From: an uncultured Jeotgalicoccus sp.
GTDB lineage: Bacteria > Bacillota > Bacilli > Staphylococcales > Salinicoccaceae
Direction of reading: 5' to 3'
Assembly: GCA_947631305.1 (NCBI GenBank)
Contig: CANRKV010000039.1
Coordinates: 1 to 10,604, forward strand
DNA: 10,604 nt
Under the pieces are notes generated by a model. It ran no database searches. It worked only from the letters and a program-made list of their open reading frames with translations, and was not told the DNA's origin. Positions 1 through 6,449 of this stretch are shown here, in pieces (position 1 is the stretch's first letter; the number at the start of each line of letters is the position of its first letter). A program made the translations under genes and the position numbers.

Positions 1-81
1 GTTATCGTAACAATGAAAGAGTTTCATAGTGACTTAAGCTTCTATCTCACCAATGAGCTCGTTTCATATCAGAGGTAGAGA

Positions 82-157
82 GCGAACGTCGCCGTCATTT
101 TCGCGAAGGCGTCCGCACGGCTGCGAACGTCGTCGCCATTCCCGCGAAGTCGTCCGC
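82..157. repeat. Two imperfect 35-base direct repeats, period 41
   Basis: Two copies (82-116 and 123-157) agree at 30 of 35 positions by eye and share the blocks GCGAACGTCG, CGCGAAG and CGTCCGC. Each copy is itself built of two GCGAA-containing half units of about 20 bases, and a weaker third half unit follows to about 185, where ACGAC-GCA-GTCGT (168-180) forms a small hairpin. The period is not a multiple of three, so this is unlikely to be coding. It is far richer in GC than its surroundings. I see no gene in 1-259; positions 1-81 hold only a short ATGAAA/TTTCAT hairpin (13-27) of no clear meaning. It is probably an intergenic repeat element. Confidence 0.6.
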
Positions 158-200
158 GTCTACTTGAACGACGCAGTCGTCCATCGTCCACATCCATAAC

Positions 201-230
201 AAAAATCCCCGACTCTCAATGAGCCGGGGA
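201..230 (-). terminator. Rho-independent terminator of the EamA transporter gene
   Basis: Read on the minus strand, TCCCCGGCTC and GAGTCGGGGA pair as a 10-base-pair stem with one G-U wobble around an ATTGA loop, followed directly by TTTTT. It begins about 30 bases after the minus-strand stop codon, the usual position for an intrinsic terminator. There is no T run on the plus-strand side, so it works in one direction. Confidence 0.85.
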
Positions 231-259
231 CCGCGCTGATTTAAATATTCAATTCAAGC

Positions 260-1138
260 TTATCTTTTTTTCTTACCAACAACTTTAAGTTTCTTCGGGC
301 GGTTTTTCATGTACATGTAGTAGCTTGCCGCGAAGATTATAATATAACCGAGTATCGACAGCATATCTGGTACTTCATTAAAGACGATAATACTGAACAG
401 TGCTGTAAACAGTATTGTCGAATAGAAGAAGATCGATATTTCTTTAGCCGGTGCGTAGCTGTAAGCGATTGTCAGTCCGAACTGGCCGACTGCGGCAAAT
501 ACGCCTGACAGTATAAGCAGCCAGAACTGACTTGCTGTCATCGGTTCAAACTGATAGATAAAGAATGGCAGCAGGGCGACAGTTGAGAAGAACGAAAAAT
601 AAAATACTACTGTATAAAACTTTTCGCGGCTCCCAAGTATACGGAGCACCGTATAGGCACCGGCTGCGAATACTGCGCCGAGCACACCGATGAGCGCGAA
701 GTATGTATCACTCGAAAATGATGGTTTAATGATAAAGATTGCACCAAGGAGTGCGACGATAATTGAGATTATCTGGAATCTCCGGATGTATTCTTTTAAA
801 AATACAGCGCAGAGTATTATAGTAAAGAACGGGCTTAATTTATTCAGAATATCAGCATCGCTCAGCACCATCCGGTCGATGGTGAAAAAATTCAGCAGTA
901 CTCCGATCAGTCCAAGTCCGGAACGGAGCAGCAGCCAGCCCTGGTTTTCACGTTTTCCGAACAAACTCTCTCTATAGTAGAGAACGAGGGCCAGGGCAAT
1001 CAGCATCGAGATAAAGTTTCTGAAGAAAGTTTTTTGTACGGTAGGCAGATCGCCGGAATATTTTACAAAAAGAGACATCAGACTGAATCCAAGTGAAGAA
1101 ATAATCAGTGCGATGATACCTTTTACAACATTATTCAT
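260..1138 (-). CDS. EamA/DMT-family membrane transporter
   Basis: A 292-residue, very hydrophobic protein with about ten predicted membrane segments in two tandem EamA halves (roughly residues 5-140 and 148-277), the hallmark of the drug/metabolite transporter superfamily. Typical features are the FRNFIS stretch in the first half, the LNKLSPFFT segment before helix 4 and the FIIKPS end of domain 1. The C-terminus is lysine-rich (KKLKVVGKKKR), fitting a cytoplasmic tail. The substrate cannot be told; relatives carry amino acids, metabolites or amines. I chose the ATG at 1138 because GGAG (1150-1147) lies 8 bases before it; the GTG three codons upstream overlaps that ribosome binding site. The gene is transcribed away from nrdI, has its own terminator, and has no visible functional link to the rest of the window. 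No convincing promoter was seen. Confidence 0.9.
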   Translation of the reverse strand: MNNVVKGIIALIISSLGFSLMSLFVKYSGDLPTVQKTFFRNFISMLIALALVLYYRESLFGKRENQGWLLLRSGLGLIGVLLNFFTIDRMVLSDADILNKLSPFFTIILCAVFLKEYIRRFQIISIIVALLGAIFIIKPSFSSDTYFALIGVLGAVFAAGAYTVLRILGSREKFYTVVFYFSFFSTVALLPFFIYQFEPMTASQFWLLILSGVFAAVGQFGLTIAYSYAPAKEISIFFYSTILFTALFSIIVFNEVPDMLSILGYIIIFAASYYMYMKNRPKKLKVVGKKKR

Positions 1139-1361
1139 TAACACCACTCCAAATTAATTTGTACGATAATTTCACTAATTTCATCAAATAAAAAGGGTAA
1201 AAATTTCGTTATTTATTTCTGGATTTATTTTCAAACAGTGCATCACATATCCACCGTGCATTACGGCGTTTTATCTTCATTTATTTAGCGTGAAATTTTT
1301 AGAGAAGGCAGTTTTTTACATTGCTAATGGCAGTTTAATATGAGAATATAGAACATGTTCA

Positions 1362-1377
1362 GACATAGATATTGTGT
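1362..1377. promoter_or_regulatory. NrdR box 1 (candidate)
   Basis: The right half TATTGTGT matches the NrdR consensus half TATWGTGT exactly; the left half is poor. The centre (1369.5) is 32 bases from the centre of box 2, close to three helical turns, which is the spacing known for paired NrdR boxes. NrdR is the zinc-finger/ATP-cone repressor of ribonucleotide reductase operons. Confidence 0.65.
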
Positions 1378-1392
1378 CTCAGAAATGTTTCG

Positions 1393-1410
1393 ACCACTAC
1401 ATGTAGTGGT
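1393..1410. promoter_or_regulatory. NrdR box 2, perfect 18-base palindrome
   Basis: ACCACTACATGTAGTGGT is a perfect inverted repeat. Its core CACTACATGTAGTG fits the NrdR consensus ACACWATATATWGTGT except at the two middle A/T positions and the outer ends. Its position before nrdI and the 32-base distance from box 1 support NrdR binding. It is the stronger of the two sites. Confidence 0.75.
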
Positions 1411-1463
1411 ATTTGCTAAGAAAGCAAGTGAAAGGCAATTATTTAATAGAGAAATATCGGCAT

Positions 1464-1477
1464 AGAACATACGTTCT
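1464..1477. promoter_or_regulatory. LexA-type SOS box (candidate)
   Basis: AGAACATACGTTCT contains GAAC-N4-GTTC, the core of the Gram-positive SOS box (CGAACRNRYGTTYC); only the two outermost bases depart from it. It lies 32 bases before the nrdI start, where a bound repressor would block transcription or early elongation. If real, DNA damage would raise nrdIEF expression. This is sequence matching only. Confidence 0.6.
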
Positions 1478-1493
1478 GTTTATGCTATCCTTG

Positions 1494-1500
1494 AAAGGAG
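1494..1500 (+). promoter_or_regulatory. nrdI ribosome binding site (decides the start)
   Basis: AAAGGAG lies 8 bases before the GTG at 1509. It supports that GTG over a TTG at 1413, whose reading would run through the SOS box. An ATG at 1501 is out of frame and stops after three codons. Confidence 0.8.
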
Positions 1501-1508
1501 ATGACAAA

Positions 1509-1904
1509 GTGATTATTGCTTATTATTCAATGACAGGTAATATCCGTCGCTTCTTAAATAGTATGGACATTCCAGACACCTATGAATTATATCAAATAAC
1601 AGCCGCCAATGTCAGAGATAAAATTAATGAGTCATTTATTTTAGTCACACCGACATACGGTTTTGGAGCTGTACCTGATACTGTTAAAGAATTTTTACGA
1701 GTAAACTCTTACAATCTGTTCGCAGTCGCATCCAGCGGCAACCGGAACTGGGGGCAGAATTTTGCCAGAGCAGGCGAGTATATAAGCAACGATTACAGCG
1801 TGCCGCTGTTAATGAAGTTTGAACTTCACGGAACGCCCGATGAGCGCGCACAATTTGTAGTTGAATTAGAAAAGGCAGGGGAATTGCATGAAAGTATTAG
1901 ATGA
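1509..1904 (+). CDS. nrdI: NrdI, flavodoxin-like partner of class Ib ribonucleotide reductase
   Basis: A 131-residue FMN protein that supplies the oxidant used to build the dimanganese-tyrosyl radical cofactor in NrdF. The start is GTG with a good ribosome binding site, and it gives the expected N-terminus MIIAYYSMTGN, with the FMN phosphate loop S7-M-T-G-N11. Further flavin-contact regions are TYGFG (49-53) and ASSGNRNWG (74-82), followed by the conserved VPLLMKFELHGT block (98-109). The length is normal for staphylococcal NrdI. The last 17 bases overlap nrdE, so the two are translationally coupled. The gene is first in the nrdIEF operon, so control comes from the NrdR and LexA-like sites upstream. 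Confidence 0.95.
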   Translation: MIIAYYSMTGNIRRFLNSMDIPDTYELYQITAANVRDKINESFILVTPTYGFGAVPDTVKEFLRVNSYNLFAVASSGNRNWGQNFARAGEYISNDYSVPLLMKFELHGTPDERAQFVVELEKAGELHESIR

Positions 1905-3993
1905 AAAAACTTATAACCACGTTGAATTGAATAACGAAGTCACGCAGCGCGACGACAGCGGTTTTTATAAATTAGAAAAAGATCTTGAAGCACTTGAGGT
2001 ATTTATGGAGGAAGTCGAAGCAAAGACAATCCATTTTGGCTCGGAGCTTGAAAGATTGCACTACCTCGTGGATAACGATTTCTATTACGACTTATTCAAA
2101 GAGTACAGCGAGCCGGCTCTTCAGGATATTATCGATCATGCAGATGCAATTGAATTTAACTTCAAGAGCTACATGGCAGCGAGCAAGTTCTTTAAAGATT
2201 ACACTTTAAAAACAAACGATAAAAAACAGTATCTGGAAGATTACAGACAGCACGTCGTAATCGTCAGCCTGTATCTTGCGAAGGGCAACATTGAAACTGC
2301 GAAACGTTTTATTACTTCAATGATGGAGCAGCGCTATCAGCCTGCAACACCAACATTCCTAAACGCAGGCCGTGCACGCCGCGGCGAAATGGTTTCATGT
2401 TTCCTGCTCGAAGTTGAAGATTCTCTGAACTCAATCAACTATATCGATTCAACTGCAAAACAGTTAAGTAAAATCGGCGGCGGTGTCGCGATTAACTTAT
2501 CTAAACTGCGCGCACGCGGTGAAGCAATTAAAGGTATCGAAGGTGTGGCTAAAGGTGTTCTCCCTGTAGCGAAATCACTGGAAGGCGGATTCAGCTATGC
2601 GGATCAGCTTGGCCAGCGTCCAGGTGCCGGAGCTGTTTACTTAAATATCTTCCACTATGACCTGCCTGAATTTCTTGATACTAAAAAAGTAAACGCGGAT
2701 GAAGATATCCGTCTGTCGACAATTTCTACCGGCCTTGTTGTGCCGTCCAAGTTCTTTGAACTGGCACAGGATAATAAGCCATTCAACTTATTTGCACCGC
2801 ACACTGTGGAACGCGAATACGGCATTGCACTGGATGACATGGACATGGATGAAATGTACGACAAATTAGTTGCCAATGATAACGTTAAAAAACGTGAATA
2901 TGATGCGCGTGATATGTTAAATACAATCGCACAAACGCAGCTGCAGTCAGGTTACCCGTACTTAATGTTCAAAGATAATGCGAATAAAGTACACCCACTT
3001 GGCGATATCGGACAAATTAAAATCAGTAATTTATGTACTGAAATTTTCCAGCTGCAGGAAACGTCGGAAATTAACGACTACGGTACAGACGATGTTATTA
3101 AACGCGACATTTCATGTAACTTAGGCTCTATGAACATTGCTAACGTAATGGATTCGGGCAAAGTGAAAGAAACTGTACACGAAGGAATCGAAGCACTGAC
3201 ACTGGTGAGCGATGACACGGCAATTGCAAATGCACCAGGCGTTAAGAAAGCAAACGACGAACTGCACTCAGTAGGACTCGGTGCGATGAACCTTCACGGT
3301 TACCTCGCTAAAAATAAAATTTCATACGAATCAGCTGAAGCAAGAGATTTCGCTAATATATTCTTTATGATGCTGAACTTCCACTCGATTGAAAAATCGA
3401 TGGAAATTGCTGCAGAACGCGGCGTAACATTTAAAGACTTCGAACGTTCAGACTATGCGACAGGAAAATACTTCGAGCGTTATGTGTCTGAAGATGTTGC
3501 ACCTGAATTCGATAAAGTTGCAGAATTATTCTCACACATCAATATTCCGACTAAAGAAGACTGGGCGGAACTTCAGCAGAAAGTTGAAAAGAACGGTCTT
3601 TATCACGCTTACCGTTTAGCAATTGCACCGACGCAGAGTATTTCATACGTGCAAAATGCAACAAGTTCGGTAATGCCGATCGTTGATACGATTGAGCGCA
3701 GAACTTACGGCAACTCGGAAACATTCTACCCGATGCCATTCCTGTCTAAAGAGACAATGTGGTACTACAAGAGCGCGTTCAACACAGATCAGATGAAGTT
3801 AATCGATATGATTGCAACAATTCAGCAGCATATCGACCAGGGAATCAGTACGATTCTTTACGTGAACTCAGACATCTCTACGAGAGAGCTCTCGAAATAT
3901 TACATTTATGCACACCATAAAGGATTGAAATCACTGTACTATACAAGAAATAAATTACTCAGTGTCGAAGAATGTACGAGCTGTGCAGTATAA
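1888..3993 (+). CDS. nrdE: Ribonucleoside-diphosphate reductase class Ib, large subunit
   Basis: The 701-residue catalytic subunit reduces ribonucleoside diphosphates to deoxyribonucleotides. Visible active-site residues are the redox cysteine pair C171 (VSCFLLE) and C410 (ISCNLGS), and the NLCTE motif with N381, the thiyl-radical C383 and E385. The radical-transfer tyrosines are Y684/Y685 (LYYTRN), and the shuttle cysteines are C696 and C699 in the C-terminal CTSC. The N-terminus lacks the long ATP-cone of class Ia enzymes, as is usual for NrdE. The sequence closely resembles what I recall of S. aureus NrdE, including length. ATG 1888 has AGGGG six bases upstream, lies inside the end of nrdI and keeps the staphylococcal N-terminus (KTYNHVELNNEV). 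All catalytic residues are intact. Confidence 0.98.
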   Translation: MKVLDEKTYNHVELNNEVTQRDDSGFYKLEKDLEALEVFMEEVEAKTIHFGSELERLHYLVDNDFYYDLFKEYSEPALQDIIDHADAIEFNFKSYMAASKFFKDYTLKTNDKKQYLEDYRQHVVIVSLYLAKGNIETAKRFITSMMEQRYQPATPTFLNAGRARRGEMVSCFLLEVEDSLNSINYIDSTAKQLSKIGGGVAINLSKLRARGEAIKGIEGVAKGVLPVAKSLEGGFSYADQLGQRPGAGAVYLNIFHYDLPEFLDTKKVNADEDIRLSTISTGLVVPSKFFELAQDNKPFNLFAPHTVEREYGIALDDMDMDEMYDKLVANDNVKKREYDARDMLNTIAQTQLQSGYPYLMFKDNANKVHPLGDIGQIKISNLCTEIFQLQETSEINDYGTDDVIKRDISCNLGSMNIANVMDSGKVKETVHEGIEALTLVSDDTAIANAPGVKKANDELHSVGLGAMNLHGYLAKNKISYESAEARDFANIFFMMLNFHSIEKSMEIAAERGVTFKDFERSDYATGKYFERYVSEDVAPEFDKVAELFSHINIPTKEDWAELQQKVEKNGLYHAYRLAIAPTQSISYVQNATSSVMPIVDTIERRTYGNSETFYPMPFLSKETMWYYKSAFNTDQMKLIDMIATIQQHIDQGISTILYVNSDISTRELSKYYIYAHHKGLKSLYYTRNKLLSVEECTSCAV

Positions 3994-4006
3994 AGGAGAT
4001 TAAACA

Positions 4007-4975
4007 ATGATTGCAGTTAACTGGAATAAAGAAGATGACATGACAAATGTCTTCTGGCGCCAAAACATCTCACAGATGTGGGTCGAGACAGAGTTTAAAG
4101 TGTCGAAGGATTTATCATCATGGGCAGGACTGTCAGAAGATGAAAAAGATACTTTTAAAAAGGTATTGGCAGGTTTAACAGGCCTCGATACACACCAGGC
4201 AGATGACGGCATGCCGTTGATTATGCTGCATACTCCGAACCTTAGAAAAAAAGCAGTATATTCATTTATGGGAATGATGGAGCAGGTTCACGCAAAATCA
4301 TATTCACACATCTTTACGACGCTGCTGCCGACTAAAGAAACAGATGACCTGCTTGATAACTGGGTAATGCAAAATGAACAGCTGAAATATAAAGCAGACA
4401 AAATTGTTACAAACTACTATAAATTACTCGATAAAAACCCGTCGGCCTATGACAAATATATGGCGCGTGTATCATCGGTATTTCTCGAGTCATTTTTATT
4501 CTACTCAGGATTCTACTACCCGCTGTATTTAGCAGGTAACGGCCGCATGACAACGAGCGGTGAAATTATCCGTAAGATTCTATTGGATGAATCAATTCAC
4601 GGTGTATTCACCGGGCTTGATGCACAGGAAATGAAAGCTGAACTTACTGCTGAAGAGCAGGAACGTGCAGACAAAGAAATGTACGTGCTGCTGAATGAGC
4701 TTTATGAGAACGAAGTAATTTACACGAAAAGTCTGTATGACAAGCTCGGCCTGACTGAAGATGTGCTGAATTACCTTCAGTATAATGCGAACAAAGCCCT
4801 AGCAAACTTAGGCTTCGATCCTTACTTTGAAGAAAAAGGCTTTAACCCGATTATCGAGAACGCTCTTGATACAACGACTAAAAACCATGACTTTTTCAGT
4901 GTTAAAGGCGACGGCTATGTGCTTGCATTGAACGTGGAACCATTACAAGACGAAGACTTTATCTTTAACGATTAA
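4007..4975 (+). CDS. nrdF: Ribonucleoside-diphosphate reductase class Ib, radical subunit
   Basis: A 322-residue small subunit holding the dinuclear metal site and the stable tyrosyl radical that starts catalysis in NrdE. The ligand set is complete: D61 (GLDTHQ), E92 and H95 (MEQVH), radical tyrosine Y99 (KSYSH), E161 (FLESFLF), and E195 and H198 (LLDESIHG). Class Ib enzymes use Mn2 activated by NrdI, or Fe2; the neighbouring nrdI supports manganese use in the cell. The C-terminus is acidic (DEDFIFND), as expected for docking to NrdE. AAAGGAG lies 8 bases before the ATG, and the gap from nrdE is 13 bases. It ends the operon; a terminator follows within 15 bases. Confidence 0.98.
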   Translation: MIAVNWNKEDDMTNVFWRQNISQMWVETEFKVSKDLSSWAGLSEDEKDTFKKVLAGLTGLDTHQADDGMPLIMLHTPNLRKKAVYSFMGMMEQVHAKSYSHIFTTLLPTKETDDLLDNWVMQNEQLKYKADKIVTNYYKLLDKNPSAYDKYMARVSSVFLESFLFYSGFYYPLYLAGNGRMTTSGEIIRKILLDESIHGVFTGLDAQEMKAELTAEEQERADKEMYVLLNELYENEVIYTKSLYDKLGLTEDVLNYLQYNANKALANLGFDPYFEEKGFNPIIENALDTTTKNHDFFSVKGDGYVLALNVEPLQDEDFIFND

Positions 4976-4986
4976 TATATTTAAGG

Positions 4987-5016
4987 CACTCCTCTAAATC
5001 AGAGGAGTGTTTTTTT
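4987..5016 (+). terminator. Terminator of nrdIEF
   Basis: CACTCCTCT and AGAGGAGTG form a perfect 9-base-pair stem around AAATC, followed by seven T. It starts 12 bases after the nrdF stop and separates the reductase operon from the genes downstream. Confidence 0.95.
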
Positions 5017-5086
5017 GTTTGCCTATATCCAAAAAAACTCACAGGACTTATTACTATCAAACAAATTTTACACTCCGGTCATAAAA

Positions 5087-5098
5087 ATGTCATGACAT
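5087..5098. promoter_or_regulatory. Perfect 12-base palindrome before the lipoprotein promoter
   Basis: ATGTCATGACAT is a perfect inverted repeat 4 bases before the candidate -35 of the lipoprotein gene. It is a possible operator. I do not recognise it as a Fur, NrdR, LexA, CodY or CopY site. Confidence 0.35.
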
Positions 5099-5102
5099 GG
5101 AA

Positions 5103-5131
5103 TTTAAAGTTATCTTCAAATAATGTATGAT
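5103..5131 (+). promoter_or_regulatory. Candidate promoter of the YtkA-like lipoprotein gene
   Basis: TTTAAA (5103-5108) and TATGAT (5126-5131) are 17 bases apart; the -10 matches the consensus at 5 of 6 and the -35 at 4 of 6. The upstream nrdF terminator makes a separate promoter necessary. Transcription would start near 5138. Confidence 0.5.
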
Positions 5132-5152
5132 TGTAAAGAGAGGATTTTTGAA

Positions 5153-5170
5153 ATGGGGATACATAAATGA
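5153..5170 (+). other. Possible five-codon leader ORF overlapping the lipoprotein start
   Basis: ATG at 5153 encodes M-G-I-H-K and ends in TGA (5168-5170), which overlaps the lipoprotein ATG as ATGA. AGAGGA (5139-5144) stands 8 bases before it, a better ribosome binding site than the GGGGA (5155-5159) in front of the lipoprotein. It may be a translational coupling device, or chance. Confidence 0.25.
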
Positions 5171-5583
5171 AAATTAAATCAGGACTTTTATCAGTTATGC
5201 TGCTTGCAGGATTAACTCTTGCAGCGTGCTCAGACGAAGAGGGCGGAGATCACGGGGATATGAACCACGACAGCCCGTCAAGCGATGAAATCAGATCACT
5301 TGAAGTTGATTTACAGGCTCCGGAAAGCATTCAGTCAGGCGAAGCTGCTGAATTTACTGCACATGTTACTTCTAATGAAGAAGATGTTTCAGATGCGGAC
5401 CAGGTAATGTTTGAAGTATTGCAGGGTGAAGAATCGATGGAAATGGTCGAAGTGGAACATACAGAAAACGGCGAGTATGTATTCGAGTATACGTTCGAAG
5501 AACCGGGCGAATACAGTGTCATTGCACACGTTGATGCGTACCAGCTGCACACAATGCCTGAAGAATCCGTGACTGTTGAATAA
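5167..5583 (+). CDS. YtkA-like surface lipoprotein, possible metal binding
   Basis: A 138-residue exported lipoprotein. Residues 1-20 are a signal peptide (positive MKIK, then a hydrophobic core) ending in the lipobox LAAC with the lipidated C21. An acidic linker with H29, M32 and H34 (HGDMNH) follows, then a beta-rich domain (about 42-138) typical of the YtkA-like family, ending with the family motif H121-V-D-A-Y-Q-L-H128-T-M130-P. The spaced His/Met residues suggest copper or another soft metal. B. subtilis YtkA (CtaK) has been linked to cytochrome c oxidase assembly, but whether that role applies here is unknown. GGGGA lies 7 bases before the ATG. The gene is probably co-transcribed with the SDR gene 49 bases downstream, as no terminator lies between them. 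It is not part of the nrd-sst arrangement in S. aureus. Confidence 0.8.
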   Translation: MKIKSGLLSVMLLAGLTLAACSDEEGGDHGDMNHDSPSSDEIRSLEVDLQAPESIQSGEAAEFTAHVTSNEEDVSDADQVMFEVLQGEESMEMVEVEHTENGEYVFEYTFEEPGEYSVIAHVDAYQLHTMPEESVTVE

Positions 5584-5632
5584 TAGTGTATTATTATAGT
5601 AATACTACTACGGGCAATTCTAGGAGGATATT

Positions 5633-6304
5633 ATGGATCTAACAAGTAAAACTTATATCGTGTCAGGTGCAGCGACTTCATTAGGCAGAGAGACTGCGCT
5701 GGAATTGGCTCAGAATAATGCGAACATTATACTGGCAGGCTTAGAGTACAGCGAACTTGAAGAAGTATACGAGTCGCTCGCAGATACTGCGGGACAGCAT
5801 AAAATTGTGCTGCTCGAACAGTCTAAAGAAATAGACTGGCTGGATATCGTCGATGAAATTGAAGCGAACTACGATTCATTAAACGGTATTATTTTAGTGC
5901 ATTCCATCTTTACGGACGATAAAACAGTATACAACGTCAGCTTTAATGAATTCAGCGATGTAATGTATGAACATGTGTGGGGAACGTATCTTGGAATCCG
6001 CACGCTGCGTCCGCTGTTAAAAGTGGAAAATGACGCTAAAATTATTAACGTTATCGAACCGGCATTTGAAGAAGTTTTCGAACGCAACTTATACTATACG
6101 GTTACCGGCGCGATTGAGGCTCTGACGCATTCAACATCGGTTGAACTGCGCCGTGAAGATGTTGATGTTTACGCACTCAGTTACCGGCCGACATATAAAA
6201 CAACCGAAGAAGAGCGTAAGAACCACAAAGCAATTAAAAAAATTAAAGCAATTTTAGATCACGATAAAGATATACCGACAGGCGAAACGATTATTATCAG
6301 TTAA
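5633..6304 (+). CDS. SDR-fold protein with degenerate active site
   Basis: A 223-residue protein with short-chain dehydrogenase/reductase architecture: beta1 and a glycine-rich turn (IVSGAATSLG, 9-18), an LAG end of beta2 (34-36), LVHSIF at the NNAG position (88-93), INVIEP where the catalytic Ser strand should be (138-143), and YYTVTGAIEALT helix alpha5 (154-165). The cofactor motif TGxxxGxG is altered (SGAATSLG, the middle Gly is Ser). The catalytic Ser is absent (V-I-E-P), and the YxxxK motif reads Y155-T-V-T-G159, so the essential Lys is lost. It may be a non-catalytic or regulatory SDR, or use unusual chemistry; no substrate can be named. AGGAGG lies 5 bases before the ATG. It is short for the family and ends soon after beta7. 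It probably forms an operon with the lipoprotein gene and has its own terminator. Confidence 0.75.
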   Translation: MDLTSKTYIVSGAATSLGRETALELAQNNANIILAGLEYSELEEVYESLADTAGQHKIVLLEQSKEIDWLDIVDEIEANYDSLNGIILVHSIFTDDKTVYNVSFNEFSDVMYEHVWGTYLGIRTLRPLLKVENDAKIINVIEPAFEEVFERNLYYTVTGAIEALTHSTSVELRREDVDVYALSYRPTYKTTEEERKNHKAIKKIKAILDHDKDIPTGETIIIS

Positions 6305-6317
6305 AGCCGTGCGGGTG

Positions 6318-6343
6318 AGCTGCCTTTAAGGCAGCTTATTTTT
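6318..6343 (+). terminator. Terminator after the SDR gene
   Basis: AGCTGCC and GGCAGCT pair (7 base pairs, loop TTTAA), followed by TATTTTT. It lies 13 bases after the SDR stop codon and isolates the sst promoter from upstream transcription. Confidence 0.85.
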
Positions 6344-6372
6344 ATAATAAGAAATTAGTATACACAAAGGGT

Positions 6373-6401
6373 TTGAATTGTAAAAACTGACAGTGTATAA
6401 T
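6373..6401 (+). promoter_or_regulatory. Promoter of sstABCD
   Basis: TTGAAT (6373-6378) and a perfect TATAAT (6396-6401) are separated by 17 bases. Transcription would begin near 6408, giving a leader of about 42 bases. The Fur box lies just after the predicted start point. Confidence 0.85.
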
Positions 6402-6413
6402 GCATGTATGGTT

Positions 6414-6433
6414 ATCAATGATAATCATTTTCA
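6414..6433. promoter_or_regulatory. Fur box of sstABCD
   Basis: TGATAATCATTTTCA (6419-6433) matches the 7-1-7 Fur site TGATAATNATTATCA at 13 of 14 defined positions. The 19-base consensus GATAATGATAATCATTATC aligned at 6414-6432 matches at 15. It lies between the -10 and the start codon, where Fur-Fe would block transcription. The iron-uptake genes that follow support Fur rather than PerR. Confidence 0.88.
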
Positions 6434-6436
6434 ATT

Positions 6437-6443
6437 AAGGTGG
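6437..6443 (+). promoter_or_regulatory. sstA ribosome binding site (decides the start)
   Basis: AAGGTGG lies 6 bases before the ATG at 6450. The in-frame upstream GTG (6393) lies before the -10 hexamer, so it could not be on the transcript from this promoter. Confidence 0.75.
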
Positions 6444-6449
6444 GAAGAC

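Larger units (their letters stand above)
1139..1508. promoter_or_regulatory. Divergent control region between the transporter and nrdI
   Basis: A 370-base AT-rich stretch without a gene. From left to right it holds the transporter's ribosome binding site (minus strand), an unremarkable AT-rich part, two NrdR-like boxes, a LexA-like box and the nrdI ribosome binding site. Core promoter elements for nrdI are not clear. Candidates are TTTACA (1315-1320) with TATGAG (1339-1344) at 18-base spacing, which would put box 1 just after the start of transcription, and a TTTAAT -10-like hexamer (1442-1447) without a good -35. I could not decide between them. Confidence 0.6.

Noticed and set aside
1158..1187. 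Promoter TTGATG-N18-TACAAA for the transporter gene (minus strand)
   Set aside because: Transcription would start on the ribosome binding site, leaving almost no leader, and both hexamers are weak.
1351..1360. GAACATGTTC palindrome as a second LexA site
   Set aside because: The half sites are only 2 bases apart; the LexA box needs 4.
1413..1508. Longer NrdI beginning at TTG 1413
   Set aside because: No ribosome binding site there, the extension is unlike NrdI, and it would run through the SOS box; GTG 1509 with AAAGGAG fits the family N-terminus.
5585..5609. Hairpin between the lipoprotein and SDR genes as a terminator
   Set aside because: The GTATTA/TAATAC stem is short and AT-only, and no T run follows.
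6393..6449. Longer SstA beginning at GTG 6393
   Set aside because: It starts before the TATAAT and would include the Fur box, so it cannot be on the transcript from this promoter; ATG 6450 has its own ribosome binding site.
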